DNA of 33,869 bases, from contig JANYJS010000002.1 in assembly GCA_025361765.1 (NCBI GenBank), forward strand, positions 1 to 33,869, written 5' to 3'. Position 1 is the stretch's first letter; each line of letters begins with the position of its first letter. The position numbers and the translations under genes are program-made. The notes below the pieces were generated by a model, which worked only from the letters and a program-made list of their open reading frames with translations, ran no database searches and was not told where the DNA came from. This stretch comes from Bacillota bacterium. Lineage in GTDB: Bacteria > Bacillota > Clostridia > Peptostreptococcales > Anaerovoracaceae. Positions 1 through 8,732 of the stretch are shown in pieces.

Positions 1-70
1 ATTGACTGAGCCCCTTTGCTGAATAAATTCAGCAGGTTTCTCAATACTTTGACTAATTTCTGCACTATGG

Positions 71-142
71 AGTTTTCAAGGTTCGTGCGCTTCTCTCTCA
101 AGAGCGCTAGATAAATATATCACTTGCCTCTGCCTCTGTCAA
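71..142 (-). promoter_or_regulatory. rRNA-type promoter and leader with boxA-like element, reading off the left edge
   Basis: On the minus strand a perfect -35 TTGACA (137-142) is followed by 17 bases and -10 TATATT (114-119). An A/T-rich stretch upstream (about 143-170) resembles an UP element. About 30 bases after the -10 lies GAACCTTGAAAACT (71-84), which resembles the boxA antitermination element CTTTGAAAACT found in Bacillota rRNA leaders. A perfect inverted repeat, GCTGAAT/ATTCAGC, sits further downstream at 18-33. A near-consensus promoter plus boxA is characteristic of rRNA operons. I infer that a 16S rRNA gene starts a short distance beyond base 1. No rRNA sequence itself is visible. 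Confidence 0.72.
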
Positions 143-233
143 TAATTATTTGTCCCTTTTTTCAATTCTTTTTTTGCTTTAGGGCCATTAATAATGTTGG
201 CATTTCTCAGACGCGAGTGTTAGGATACCACAT

Positions 234-262
234 AAAAAACCCCTATGTCAAGACATAAGGGC
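234..262 (-). terminator. Rho-independent terminator between the xylose operon and the rRNA promoter
   Basis: On the minus strand the arms GCCCTTATGTC and GACATAGGGG pair around a TT loop with a small bulge, followed by TTTTTT. It lies about 220 bases after the xylB stop and just upstream of the leftward rRNA-type promoter, so it should insulate the rRNA operon from xylose-operon readthrough. Confidence 0.75.
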
Positions 263-383
263 AAAATATTTTCACAACTTAAGTGAACACCTAAATGACA
301 AAGCAAATAATAAAGTTGCTTCCTTATATATATCAAATTCTGCTTACCCAGTAATAAAAGCTGTATCCAACCTATCGAAAAAT

Positions 384-477
384 AAAAAGATAATTCTGGA
401 TAAGTATTTCGACTGCCGTTAGCTCGCCCAATTTGTGAAGCAAATTGCCGGCGAACTTGTGCAGGAATTATCTTTTT
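384..477. repeat. Nested inverted repeat after xylB, possible structured terminator
   Basis: The outer arms are a perfect 13-bp inverted repeat, AAAAAGATAATTC (384-396) and GAATTATCTTTTT (465-477). Inside it is a second hairpin, GCTCGCCCAATTTG (422-435) against CAAATTGCCGGCGAAC (441-456), with a five-base loop and a GG bulge. It starts four bases after the xylB stop. The T-rich outer arm on the minus strand would let it act as a terminator, but the size and nesting are also compatible with a small non-coding mobile element. The bases between this repeat and the terminator at 234-262 show nothing recognisable. Confidence 0.5.
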
Positions 478-481
478 ACCT

Positions 482-1945
482 CTACAGTAGCCCCTTTATT
501 GCCGGATAAAGACTTCTAAATACCAGATATTTCTGTTGATAGGCCAAAATCAGTTCTGGATTTGGATTGATGATCTCTTTGACCTTAACGATAACTTTTG
601 CAGCTTCTTCAACTGAGGCGTATTCACCGCAGGCTACAGCAGCAAGTATGGCACCGCCGAGGGCTGGTCCTTCTTCGTTCTCCAGAATTTCTAATTCCAT
701 GTTCAATATATTGGCGAGAATCTGCTGCCAGACGGGACTTTTTGCGCCGCCTCCGCAGAGCTTTGTGTTATGTATTTTAATGCCGAGAGATCTGGCCATC
801 TCCATTGAATCTTTCAGGGCGAAGGAAACGCCTTCAAAAACCGCTTCCACCATTTGCGCTCTGGTGTTATCCATGCCGAGTCCTAAGAAAGCACCTCTGA
901 CATTAGGATCATTGTGAGGAGAGCGTTCACCCATTAAGTAAGGCAGGAAGTAGACTGGATTATCACCTAGGGCTTTGATTTCCTGTTGCTCAACCTCATA
1001 ATCCGTAGTTTTCAGAATGTCTTCCAGCCACCATTTCAGACAGGAAGCCGCACTGAGCATACAGCCCATCAGGTGATATTTGCCGTTCGCGTGGGCAAAG
1101 GAATGAATAGCATTGTTTTCGGGTGCCTGGAAAGTATCACTGGCAATAAACACGGTTCCTGAGGTGCCAAGGGATACAGTGCAACTGCCGTTTTCAACAG
1201 TTCCAGTGCCGATGGCCGCCGCCGCATTGTCGGAAGCCCCCGCTACTATAGGAATTTCTCCTAGCAAACCCAGGGAACCTGCTATATCCGCTTTTATATA
1301 GCCTGAGATATCATAACTTTCATGGATATCCGGAAGCATTTGCTCGTTGATCCCACAAATGGCAAGCATCTCCGCAGACCATCTGCGGTTTTTGACGTCA
1401 AGCAGAAGCATGCCTGAGGCATCTGAAACATCAGTGGTAAAGGCTCCAGTAAGTCTAAAAACCAGATAGTCCTTTGGCAACATGATCTTACTGATCGCTG
1501 CGAACTTTTCCGGTTCGTGCTTCTGCATCCAAAGAATCTTTGGTGCGGTAAAACCAGCAAAGGCGATATTGCCTGTGTATTCGACCAGCTTTTTATGTCC
1601 TATAACTGTGTTCAGGTAGTTCGTTTCCTGGTCTGATCTGCCGTCATTCCAAAGTATGGCTGGTCTAATGACCTGATCATTTTTATCAAGCACTACCAGC
1701 CCATGCATCTGCCCGCCGATACCAATCCCTTTTAGTTTGCTTTTATCTGCTTGCCGAGTTGCCAAAAGTTCTTCTAGACCAGCCAAAGTCTGGTCTAGCC
1801 AATCTAAAGGATCCTGCTCCGACCAGCCTGATTTAGGATAGCTGACGGGATAGTCTTTTGATATGGAGGAGAGGACTGTCCCGTCAGACTGCATGAGGAG
1901 CAATTTTACTGCCGAAGTGCCAAGATCTATTCCAATATATTGCAT
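482..1945 (-). CDS. xylB: Xylulokinase
   Basis: FGGY-family sugar kinase of 487 residues, a normal length, that phosphorylates D-xylulose with ATP to xylulose 5-phosphate in the cytoplasm, feeding the pentose phosphate pathway. The N-terminus MQYIGIDLGTSAVK is the phosphate-1 loop of the actin-like ATPase fold. GGQMHG near residue 78, the ILWNDGRSD segment and a C-terminal CGGGAKSPVW loop (near 400) are family signatures of xylulokinases. The RBS AAAAGGA precedes the ATG. It is the last gene of the xylose operon, 67 bases after xylA. That gap contains a TATAAT hexamer with no convincing -35 and a 10-bp palindrome GTCCGCGGAC (1967-1976). Substrate assignment rests on family motifs plus the adjacent xylose isomerase gene. 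Confidence 0.95.
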   Translation of the reverse strand: MQYIGIDLGTSAVKLLLMQSDGTVLSSISKDYPVSYPKSGWSEQDPLDWLDQTLAGLEELLATRQADKSKLKGIGIGGQMHGLVVLDKNDQVIRPAILWNDGRSDQETNYLNTVIGHKKLVEYTGNIAFAGFTAPKILWMQKHEPEKFAAISKIMLPKDYLVFRLTGAFTTDVSDASGMLLLDVKNRRWSAEMLAICGINEQMLPDIHESYDISGYIKADIAGSLGLLGEIPIVAGASDNAAAAIGTGTVENGSCTVSLGTSGTVFIASDTFQAPENNAIHSFAHANGKYHLMGCMLSAASCLKWWLEDILKTTDYEVEQQEIKALGDNPVYFLPYLMGERSPHNDPNVRGAFLGLGMDNTRAQMVEAVFEGVSFALKDSMEMARSLGIKIHNTKLCGGGAKSPVWQQILANILNMELEILENEEGPALGGAILAAVACGEYASVEEAAKVIVKVKEIINPNPELILAYQQKYLVFRSLYPAIKGLL

Positions 1946-2012
1946 AACTATTTTTCCTTTTCAATTGTCCGCGGACGATCTGATGATATTATAGCTCGGA
2001 CTGAGTCTTAGT

Positions 2013-3329
2013 TTAACTGAACAGTATCGTATTGATGATCGATTCCAGCATTTCCTGGCTACCGCTTCCCGGAAGCGCCGGGGCTCCTAGGTTTTCCGCG
2101 TACGCGGACAAGCTTTCTAGCGTAGCTTTCTTTGATGTGATTTCAGCGCCAATCCCGCTGCCGTAGCTTTGATATCTCTCTTGGATAAAGCTGTCGATTC
2201 TGCCGTCTTCAATCATTTTTGCCGCTTTGATAAGCCCCAAAGCAAAAGCGTCCATAGCCAGTATGAAGCCGTAGAACATATCTTCTTTAGTATAGCTTGG
2301 GCGTCTGTTTTTGGCGTCGAAGTTTAGGCCGCCCGTGAGCCCCCCTGCCTTAATTATTTCATACATGCACATGGTCGTATCATAAACGTTTGAGGAAAAA
2401 TGGTCTGTATCCCATCCAAGGAAGAGATCGCCTTGATTAGCGTCAATGGAGCCGAGCATACCATTTATAGCGGAAATGCGCAGATCATGCTGGAAGCTAT
2501 GCCCTGCTAGGGTTGCATGATTTGATTCAATATTAAGTTTGAAATCTTTATCGAGTCCATACTGTTTAAGAAAACCGATTGCTGTAGCTGCATCATAGTC
2601 GTACTGATGCTTCATAGGTTCTTTTGGCTTTGGCTCAATATAAAAGTCTCCCGTAAACCCAATTTTCCTGCCATACTCGACGGCCATTCTCATAAGATTG
2701 GCAATGTTATCCTGTTCGAACTTGATATCCGTATTCAGTAAAGTTTCATAGCCTTCACGGCCACCCCAGAACACATAACCTTTTCCGCCCAGTTTAACTG
2801 TCAGATCCAGTACTTTTTTTACCTGTGCGGCGACAAAACAGTAGACGTCCGCTGAATTCGAGCTGGCTGCGCCATTCATGTATCTTGGATTGTTGGTTAG
2901 ATTCGCAGTGCCCCACATACATTTTATCCCTGTTATTTTCATTTTCTCAAGGATATAATCTGTAATCTCATCAAGCCTTCTGTTGGTTTCTTTTATGTCA
3001 GAAGCTTCCGGCACCAGATCAGCATCGTGAAAACAGAAATAGTCGATTCCTAGCTTTTCCATAAATTCAAAGCCCACATCGACCTTGGCCCTGGCGTGAT
3101 CCATGGTTCCTGGCGCTGCGCCAAATGTTTTATCCGCGGTTGCAGCGCCGAATATATCCGATCCGCTGTTGCATAGGGCGTGCCACCAGGCCATGCCAAA
3201 AGGCAGCTGTTCTTTCATTGTCTTGCCAAGGACGATTTTTTCAGGATCGTAAAACTTAAACGACAACGCATTTTTACTGGTCGGGCCCTCATATTTAATT
3301 TTTTTGATCTCATTGAAATATTCAGACAT
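2013..3329 (-). CDS. xylA: Xylose isomerase (class II)
   Basis: Converts D-xylose to D-xylulose, a metal-dependent cytoplasmic step. I chose the ATG at 3329 (MSEYF) over one three codons upstream at 3338, because GAGAGG lies 11 bases before it but only two bases before the upstream ATG. With this start the protein is 438 residues, and the catalytic residues fall at His101 and Asp104 (FHDAD) and Trp139 (MWGT), the numbering known for class II enzymes of thermophilic clostridia. The metal-site segments WGGREGYE and EPKPKEP are present. Asparagine/glycine-rich central motifs are intact. The 65-base gap after the permease gene contains a small stem (CATCC/GGATG). It lies between the transporter and kinase genes of one operon. 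Confidence 0.96.
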   Translation of the reverse strand: MSEYFNEIKKIKYEGPTSKNALSFKFYDPEKIVLGKTMKEQLPFGMAWWHALCNSGSDIFGAATADKTFGAAPGTMDHARAKVDVGFEFMEKLGIDYFCFHDADLVPEASDIKETNRRLDEITDYILEKMKITGIKCMWGTANLTNNPRYMNGAASSNSADVYCFVAAQVKKVLDLTVKLGGKGYVFWGGREGYETLLNTDIKFEQDNIANLMRMAVEYGRKIGFTGDFYIEPKPKEPMKHQYDYDAATAIGFLKQYGLDKDFKLNIESNHATLAGHSFQHDLRISAINGMLGSIDANQGDLFLGWDTDHFSSNVYDTTMCMYEIIKAGGLTGGLNFDAKNRRPSYTKEDMFYGFILAMDAFALGLIKAAKMIEDGRIDSFIQERYQSYGSGIGAEITSKKATLESLSAYAENLGAPALPGSGSQEMLESIINTILFS

Positions 3330-3394
3330 AGTATTCATTTCCTCTCTTTATATGAAAATTCGCCATCCGTCGCTTAGGATGACCCTTTTAGTCA

Positions 3395-4564
3395 TTATAC
3401 TCTCACTTTTCTCTTGGATATGACATCAAATGCTACTGCAGCCACTAGAACAAATCCTTTTACGGCTTGCTGCCAGTTGGAATCGACGCCAAGGATCGAC
3501 ATTCCATTGTTCAGAACACCCATGAAAATCGCGCCGATTACCGATCCCCCAACTGTACCGATACCGCCATAGGCGGAGGCTCCCCCGATGAAGCAGGCCC
3601 CGATGGCGTCCAGTTCATATCCCGATCCAAGGCTTGGAGCTGAAGAATTGAACCTCGCGACACAAACGAGAGCCGCTACTGCACAAAGAAAACCCATATT
3701 GGTGTAGGCAAAGAACATCATCTTTTTCGTGTTGACTCCAGAAAGTCTGGCCGCTTTGGCATTTCCGCCCAAAGCATATAGATATCTCCCCGGAACGGTA
3801 TTGTTGGTGAAATAGGCATAAGCCAGAACCACAACAGCAATGATAATCAGCACTACAGGGTATCCTTTGTAATTTCCAAGCAAGTAGGCAAATGTTAGAA
3901 TCACAGCACAAATGGAGATTAGTTTAGTCATGAGAACAGGCTTGCTTTCCACTGTATACGTCTTTTTAATTTTATTAGCTCTTCCCGTCAATTCAGATAC
4001 TACAAAGACTGCGCAAACCACAACGGCGATCACAATGGTAATCGTGAGCAGAAGTACGGAATCATCCGTCATGGGCAAAAAACTGGTGAAGTATTTGAGG
4101 TACTCTTGCGGATAAGGGGCTAGGGTCATACCGCTGAGAATGACTTGTGCAAGGCCACGCCAGAGGAGCATTCCTCCTAGCGTGGCTATAAAGGGCGGTA
4201 TGCCCACATAGGCTATGCAATAAGCTTGTATCCCTCCAATCAAGGTGCCTGTCATGAGGCATATCACAATTGCCAGATACACATTTACATGCATGGTAAT
4301 AATCAGAGTTCCTGCCACCGCACCCACCAAAGCTACTATAGAGCCAATGGAAAGGTCGATGTTGCCGCCGGTCAGAATGCAAAGCAGCATCCCGGTTGCC
4401 AGGATAACGACATAGCTGTTCTGAGCGATGATATTCGAAACATTTTGTGGTTTGAGGAGGGAACCTTTACCGGCTGCAATAATCAGAACCTGAAATAGGA
4501 TTACTATCACGATTAATGCAATCAGCATGGTGTTCTTCTTTAGGAAACTCTTAACTCTTTGCAT
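3395..4564 (-). CDS. xylH: Sugar ABC transporter permease (xylose type)
   Basis: Integral membrane subunit of a CUT2-type sugar ABC importer, 389 residues with about ten hydrophobic segments. The first lies in [19 protein letters not shown], and [17 protein letters not shown] and [19 protein letters not shown] are the conserved BPD_transp_2 loop motifs (RbsC/XylH family). Translation should start at ATG 4564, preceded by GGAG seven bases upstream. A longer frame reaches 4639 but lies inside the ATPase gene. The start overlaps the end of xylG by 14 bases, which suggests translational coupling. Context (XylF-like binding protein, xylose isomerase, xylulokinase) makes xylose the likely substrate, but related permeases also carry other monosaccharides. 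Confidence 0.9.
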   Translation of the reverse strand: MQRVKSFLKKNTMLIALIVIVILFQVLIIAAGKGSLLKPQNVSNIIAQNSYVVILATGMLLCILTGGNIDLSIGSIVALVGAVAGTLIITMHVNVYLAIVICLMTGTLIGGIQAYCIAYVGIPPFIATLGGMLLWRGLAQVILSGMTLAPYPQEYLKYFTSFLPMTDDSVLLLTITIVIAVVVCAVFVVSELTGRANKIKKTYTVESKPVLMTKLISICAVILTFAYLLGNYKGYPVVLIIIAVVVLAYAYFTNNTVPGRYLYALGGNAKAARLSGVNTKKMMFFAYTNMGFLCAVAALVCVARFNSSAPSLGSGYELDAIGACFIGGASAYGGIGTVGGSVIGAIFMGVLNNGMSILGVDSNWQQAVKGFVLVAAVAFDVISKRKVRV

Positions 4565-6107
4565 CTTTATTCTCCATCTTATTATTTTCTCGCATGATAC
4601 AGGACATAATGACTTCTTGGCTAGCCTTTTCTCTGTCAAATTCGGCGATCATGCGGCCTTCATACATGACAAAAATGCGGTCGCTCATTCCGAGGATTTC
4701 TGTCAGCTCTGAACTAATGAGCACGACGGACTTTCCTTCGGAAACCAGCTGATTGATAATCAGATAAATTTCGTACTTCGCGCCAACATCGATACCTCTT
4801 GTGGGTTCGTCAAGAATCATAATTTCCGGATCTGCAAACATCCATTTGCCGAGCAGCACCTTTTGCTGATTCCCGCCGGATAGGTTTTCCACATTTTGAA
4901 GTACATTGGGGCACTTAACATTGAGCTTTTTCTTGTATTCGTTAGCTACCAAGAGCTCTTTGTCTTTGTCGATTACCATATGATTGCTGACCTTCTCCAT
5001 CATAGCCAGCGAAGTATTTGAGTAAATGGGATTAGAAAGAATGAGTCCGTCGCCTTTGCGATCCTCTGTCACATAAGACAGTCTTGCATCAATAGCCTGC
5101 TTGACGTTATGCAGTTTTACCTCTCGACCTTTAATTTCAAGTTTGCCGCTGATTTTAGTGCCATAGCTTTTTCCGAATATGCTCATGGCAAGTTCAGTTC
5201 GCCCTGCGCCCATGAGTCCACTGATTCCAACGACTTCACCTTTTTTGACGTTAAAATCCACTTTGTCGCAAACCTTTCGTTCTGAATAAAGCGGATGATA
5301 TACTGTCCAGTCATGGACCTCCATGGTTATCTCACCAATTTTCGGAATTCTTTTTGGAAAACGATCTTGGATTTCTCTGCCGACCATACCTTTTACAATA
5401 CGGCTTTCTTCTATGTTGTCTTGGCCTTTTACCAACGTTTCAATAGTTGCCCCATCCCGAAGTATTGTAATTTTATCAGCCACATAAGAAATTTCATTAA
5501 GCTTATGGGAAATGATAATGGAAGTTACGCCTTTCTTTTTAAACGATAGTAATAAATCCAGCAGGTTTCTGCTGTCACTTTCATTCAAAGATGCCGTTGG
5601 TTCGTCAAGTATCAGAAGCTTGACACTTTTGCCAAGAGCTTTTGCAATTTCCACCAGTTGTTGCTTGCCCACACTGATGTCCTTGATTTGAGTATGTCCA
5701 CTCTCTGAAAGTCCTACTGTACGAAGAAGCTCCTCAGCTCTAGCATAAGTTTCATCCCAATTAATACCAAATTTTTTGCCCCGTTCATTTCCAAGGAACA
5801 TATTTTCGGCAATGGTCAGATAAGGTACCAGCGCCAATTCTTGATGAATGATAACTATTCCTTGACGTTCGCTGTCTTTAATACCTCTGTATTGACAAAT
5901 TTCACCATCATAAATAATGTCGCCTTCGTAGCTCCCGTAAGAATAAATGCCGCTCAGGATATTCATGAGGGTCGACTTACCCGCACCGTTTTCACCTACC
6001 AGTGCATGAATTTCGCCCTCTTCTACAGCCAGGTTTACGTTGTCAAGCGCTTTGACCCCGGGAAAGGTTTTAGTGATATTTTTCATTTCAAGCAATACTT
6101 TTGCCAC
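4551..6107 (-). CDS. xylG: Sugar ABC transporter ATP-binding protein (two ABC domains)
   Basis: Cytoplasmic ATPase of the CUT2 importer, 518 residues with two tandem nucleotide-binding domains. In the first, Walker A is GENGAGKST (38-46), the signature is the variant ISVGKQQ (144-150) and Walker B is LLILDEP (164-170). In the second, the Walker A loop is degenerate, GLMGAGRTE (297-305), while LSGGNQQ (409-415) and IMILDEP (429-435) are canonical. This asymmetric pattern is typical of XylG/RbsA/MglA proteins. It starts with GTG at 6107, seven bases after GGGAGG. It sits between the binding-protein and permease genes, separated from xylF by a strong stem-loop and overlapping xylH by 14 bases. 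The xylose assignment comes from the operon. Confidence 0.92.
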   Translation of the reverse strand: MAKVLLEMKNITKTFPGVKALDNVNLAVEEGEIHALVGENGAGKSTLMNILSGIYSYGSYEGDIIYDGEICQYRGIKDSERQGIVIIHQELALVPYLTIAENMFLGNERGKKFGINWDETYARAEELLRTVGLSESGHTQIKDISVGKQQLVEIAKALGKSVKLLILDEPTASLNESDSRNLLDLLLSFKKKGVTSIIISHKLNEISYVADKITILRDGATIETLVKGQDNIEESRIVKGMVGREIQDRFPKRIPKIGEITMEVHDWTVYHPLYSERKVCDKVDFNVKKGEVVGISGLMGAGRTELAMSIFGKSYGTKISGKLEIKGREVKLHNVKQAIDARLSYVTEDRKGDGLILSNPIYSNTSLAMMEKVSNHMVIDKDKELLVANEYKKKLNVKCPNVLQNVENLSGGNQQKVLLGKWMFADPEIMILDEPTRGIDVGAKYEIYLIINQLVSEGKSVVLISSELTEILGMSDRIFVMYEGRMIAEFDREKASQEVIMSCIMRENNKMENKDAKS

Positions 6108-6127
6108 GAAAAATCCTCCCTTTTACT

Positions 6128-6163
6128 AAAAGGGCAGGCGGTTGAGTCGCCGCCTGCCCTTTT
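6128..6163 (-). terminator. Intercistronic stem-loop between xylF and xylG
   Basis: A perfect 14-bp stem, AAAAGGGCAGGCGG paired with CCGCCTGCCCTTTT around an 8-base loop, lies in the 73-base gap between xylF and xylG. A short run of four T follows on the minus strand, so it may be a partial terminator or an RNA-stabilising hairpin. Such elements commonly keep the binding-protein mRNA more abundant than that of the membrane components. Confidence 0.75.
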
Positions 6164-6180
6164 AATTGATTGATCTAATG

Positions 6181-7263
6181 CTACAGAAGATCAGCTTCTT
6201 TATAGTATCCGCTGTCGATCAGAATTTGTTTGTAGTTGTCAACAGTGCACACTACTGGAGCGCAAAGGAATGATGGGATGATGCCGGTTCCGTTGTCATA
6301 AGTTTTGGTATCATTGATTTCAGGAGTGCTTCCTTTTACAATCGCGTCTACCATGCCTACAACCTTGTCAGCCAGCGTACGGGTATCTTTGAATATGGAC
6401 ATGCTCTGGAGTCCTGCGATCATGTTCTTTACGTTTGGTTTGTCGCAGTCCTGACCAGTGATGATTGGCATATTGTCTTTTGTATATCCTACAGATACTA
6501 AAGCATTGGTTACGCCAAGAGCGGTGGAGTCATTGGAGCAGACTACTGCATCCAGTTTTGTTCCTTTTGGGCTGTAGCTGTTGGATGTGATTAGGTTTTC
6601 CATACGCGACTGGGCATTTTCTGATTTCCAGTCTGCTGTAGAAACCTGAGCTTGAGTAGTTTGTCCTGAAAGCACTTTCAGTACGCCACTATCAATGTAA
6701 GGCTTTAGAATGCTCATTGCGCCGCCGAAGAAGAATGTTGCATTGTTGTCAGCTGGGTCGCCTGTGAAAAGTTCGATATTGAATGGGCCCTTTTGGTTCT
6801 TAAGGTCAAGGGCTGTTTCAACGTACTGTCCCTGCATTACGCCAACTTGGAAGTTGTCGAATGTGGCATAATAAGAAACTGCATCGCTGTTCATGATTAG
6901 TCTGTCATAGGCAATGACAGTAATTCCCTGTTCTTTTGCCGTTTTCAGAACTTCTGTCAGTGAAGAACCATCAATAGCTGCGATTACAAGAACCTTGCAT
7001 CCCTCTGTAATCATGTTTTCAATTTGGGCTACCTGTGTTGGGATATCATTGTCTCCGCCATATTGAAGGTCAACCGCATAACCGGCTGTTTCAAGTTTGG
7101 CTTTCATGTTGGTTCCGTCCTGATTCCAGCGCTGTAAGCTCTGAGTCGGCATACTAACGCCAATCATGACCTTTTTATCTACTGGAGCGGGTGTGGAACT
7201 GGCACAAGCTACCATCGATAGCGAAAGGGTTAGAACCATAAATAATGCAATTAATTTTTTCAT
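6181..7263 (-). CDS. xylF: Xylose-type sugar-binding lipoprotein of the ABC transporter
   Basis: Extracytoplasmic substrate-binding protein of 360 residues (periplasmic-binding-protein type 1, XylF/ChvE-like). A lipoprotein signal occupies residues 1-20: two lysines, a hydrophobic core and the lipobox MVAC, with Cys20 as the lipid anchor. The mature part has VMIGVSMPTQSLQRWNQDG, the DIPTQVAQIENMI segment and VVCSNDSTALGV, all typical of the family. GGAGAG precedes the ATG by about five bases. It is the first gene of the xylose operon, driven by a consensus promoter at 7332-7360 with an inferred XylR operator at 7296-7326. It could bind a related sugar such as glucose or galactose, but the downstream xylose genes make xylose the best guess. 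Confidence 0.9.
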   Translation of the reverse strand: MKKLIALFMVLTLSLSMVACASSTPAPVDKKVMIGVSMPTQSLQRWNQDGTNMKAKLETAGYAVDLQYGGDNDIPTQVAQIENMITEGCKVLVIAAIDGSSLTEVLKTAKEQGITVIAYDRLIMNSDAVSYYATFDNFQVGVMQGQYVETALDLKNQKGPFNIELFTGDPADNNATFFFGGAMSILKPYIDSGVLKVLSGQTTQAQVSTADWKSENAQSRMENLITSNSYSPKGTKLDAVVCSNDSTALGVTNALVSVGYTKDNMPIITGQDCDKPNVKNMIAGLQSMSIFKDTRTLADKVVGMVDAIVKGSTPEINDTKTYDNGTGIIPSFLCAPVVCTVDNYKQILIDSGYYKEADLL

Positions 7264-7295
7264 TTTTCTCTCCTTCTCCTTCTCCGTTTTTAAAA

Positions 7296-7326
7296 TTACT
7301 TTTAAAAAACTGTTTTCTAAAAGTTA
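7296..7326. promoter_or_regulatory. Inferred XylR operator upstream of xylF
   Basis: A 31-base dyad with 14-base arms, TTACTTTTAAAAAA and TTTTCTAAAAGTTA, separated by CTG; 12 of 14 positions are complementary. It begins five bases after the -10 hexamer, overlapping the expected transcription start. A dyad of the same architecture lies at the xylR promoter (8649-8679). Assignment to XylR is inference. Confidence 0.65.
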
Positions 7327-7331
7327 TTTTA

Positions 7332-7360
7332 ATTATATCAATCTCGCAAATGCTTGTCAA
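7332..7360 (-). promoter_or_regulatory. Sigma-A promoter of the xylose operon
   Basis: The minus strand reads TTGACA (7355-7360), exactly 17 bases, then TATAAT (7332-7337): full consensus in both hexamers. It lies about 70 bases upstream of the xylF start. A consensus promoter overlapping an operator-like dyad fits strong expression held off by a repressor. I saw no good CcpA cre site nearby. Confidence 0.88.
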
Positions 7361-7435
7361 CTCTGTTTGCGCCATATTTCTTTTAGTTAATTAACCCTCC
7401 TTATTAAAACCAAGCTCATTTCTTCTAAATCAACA

Positions 7436-7463
7436 AAAGCTGGAGAGCAGTCTCTCCAGCTTT
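7436..7463 (-). terminator. Terminator of xylR
   Basis: A perfect 12-bp stem, AAAGCTGGAGAG against CTCTCCAGCTTT with a four-base loop, lies 20 bases after the xylR stop codon, followed by TTTTG on the minus strand. It separates xylR from the xylF promoter. Confidence 0.82.
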
Positions 7464-7483
7464 ATTCAGGACATAAGCTAACC

Positions 7484-8611
7484 TTATACATTTTTTACGA
7501 ACTGGTCCGCAAAATGCAGTGCAGTACCGATGGCGCCTTCATTTGCAGTATAATTGCTCAGGTGCAGATAATTTGAATCTGTGTCGAATATGGCAATCCT
7601 AATGAGCCTGAGTTTGATGTCTTCGAAATAATCTATAATGAAACCTGCAAGAGCTCCGCCCAGAATGATATCACAATCCAAAATCGTACGGATGTTATTG
7701 ATCCCCATGCATAAGAAGCTCAGGTACTCCTCCCAGATTATAGTACAGGAGGCGTCCCCTGCACGAAGTTTTTCAAAAAATTCTTCGACTCCCTTATCTC
7801 TTCCTTCGGCCAGAACCGAAGTTGAAACATAGGCCTCCAGGCAGCCTGATTTTCCACAGTGGCACTGCTTTCCGCCATTCACTACCGTCATATGCCCTAT
7901 CTCAACGCCACGGTTATTCATACCATTGTACTGAACGCCGTTGTAGACCAGAGCCCCGCCTACGCCCTCCGACACGCTCACAAAGGCCAGGGTTTCCAAA
8001 TCTTTTCTGAAATGCAGCTCAGCATAGCCGCCGGCGTTGGCGTCATTTTCTATAAATACTTCAAAAGGTATATGTTTTGTAATAGCATCTATGGGAACCT
8101 GTTTCAACCTTAATGTTGGTGCACAGATGATATATTCCTTATCCTTACTCAGTACGCCTGGGATGGATAGCCCCACACCCAGAAGGATTTCCTTCCGGAT
8201 TCCTTTTTCCAGAATGTAACTATCGATCTGTGCAGCGATGAATTTTCCGTAATTGTCGCTGATTTCAAAATGAACATCAATCCGCTCGTTAGGAAAGGGA
8301 TTCCCTTTAAGGTCAATGGCCAGTATGTTAATATGCTCCATTTTTATTTCCAGACCGATGACCATTCTTGCGTCTGCTATGGCAGAGATTTTTTTCGACC
8401 TCCTGCCGCCGCTTGATTCAAAGGTACCGGTATAATGTAAAAGGCCCATATCAAAAAGTTCCGAGAAATTCTGGCTGATGGTCGGCAAACTGAGACCTAG
8501 AGCCGTTACAAGGTCTCTTTTTGAGACTTGGCCCTTCTCATGAATATATCGATACACCTTGTTTCTATTTATGCGTTTCAGATCTGTAGTGGTGGTGGTC
8601 GTTCTTTTCAT
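7484..8611 (-). CDS. xylR: ROK-family transcriptional repressor (XylR)
   Basis: Transcription factor of 375 residues. The N-terminus has a winged helix-turn-helix (roughly residues 10-70, with VSKRDLVTALGLSLPTISQ). A ROK sugar-kinase-like domain follows, with VGLEIKMEHINILAIDLKG, the ENDANAGGYAE segment, EGVGGALV and the zinc motif CHCGKSGCLE. Such proteins repress sugar operons and release DNA when the sugar binds. I start it at ATG 8611 (MKRTTTTT), because a longer frame up to 8719 would run through the promoter and operator dyad at 8649-8692. Lying next to the xylose operon, with matching dyads at both promoters, it is the likely xylose repressor and is probably autoregulated. Inducer identity is inferred. 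Confidence 0.88.
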   Translation of the reverse strand: MKRTTTTTTDLKRINRNKVYRYIHEKGQVSKRDLVTALGLSLPTISQNFSELFDMGLLHYTGTFESSGGRRSKKISAIADARMVIGLEIKMEHINILAIDLKGNPFPNERIDVHFEISDNYGKFIAAQIDSYILEKGIRKEILLGVGLSIPGVLSKDKEYIICAPTLRLKQVPIDAITKHIPFEVFIENDANAGGYAELHFRKDLETLAFVSVSEGVGGALVYNGVQYNGMNNRGVEIGHMTVVNGGKQCHCGKSGCLEAYVSTSVLAEGRDKGVEEFFEKLRAGDASCTIIWEEYLSFLCMGINNIRTILDCDIILGGALAGFIIDYFEDIKLRLIRIAIFDTDSNYLHLSNYTANEGAIGTALHFADQFVKNV

Positions 8612-8648
8612 TTGTATCGTTCTCTTTCTGGATATTATAATCCTGTGT

Positions 8649-8679
8649 ATAGTTTTGTAAAACACTTTTATAAAACTAT
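8649..8679. promoter_or_regulatory. Inferred XylR operator at its own promoter
   Basis: A 31-base dyad with 14-base arms, ATAGTTTTGTAAAA and TTTTATAAAACTAT, around CAC; 13 of 14 positions pair. It begins seven bases after the xylR -10, nearly the same place relative to the promoter as the dyad at xylF, and shares the TTTT/AAAA spacing with it. This suggests autoregulation. Confidence 0.65.
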
Positions 8680-8686
8680 CGCCATC

Positions 8687-8715
8687 ATTATAATTTAGCT
8701 CTCTTATAATTACAA
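8687..8715 (-). promoter_or_regulatory. Promoter of xylR
   Basis: The minus strand has -35 TTGTAA (8710-8715), a 17-base spacer and a perfect -10 TATAAT (8687-8692). The transcription start expected near 8680 falls at the edge of the operator dyad, and the leader to ATG 8611 would be about 70 bases. Confidence 0.72.
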
Positions 8716-8732
8716 GCACTATTTATTCCAAC

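Noticed and set aside
567-917. Long open frames on the strand opposite xylB and many other genes
   Set aside because: They lie entirely over conserved genes in another frame, lack convincing RBS, and their products resemble no protein family I know.
1967-1976. Palindrome GTCCGCGGAC between xylA and xylB as an operator
   Set aside because: It is short, sits inside an operon and has no second copy near a promoter in this window.
3330-3338. Upstream ATG of xylA as the start
   Set aside because: It is only two bases from the RBS, and starting at 3329 puts the catalytic His, Asp and Trp at the family positions 101, 104 and 139.
7361-7380. CcpA cre site upstream of xylF
   Set aside because: TGTTTGCGCCATAT has the central CG but lacks the conserved flanking bases, so the match is too poor.
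8612-8719. N-terminal extension of XylR
   Set aside because: The extension would translate the promoter -10 and the operator dyad, and its residues do not resemble ROK N-termini.
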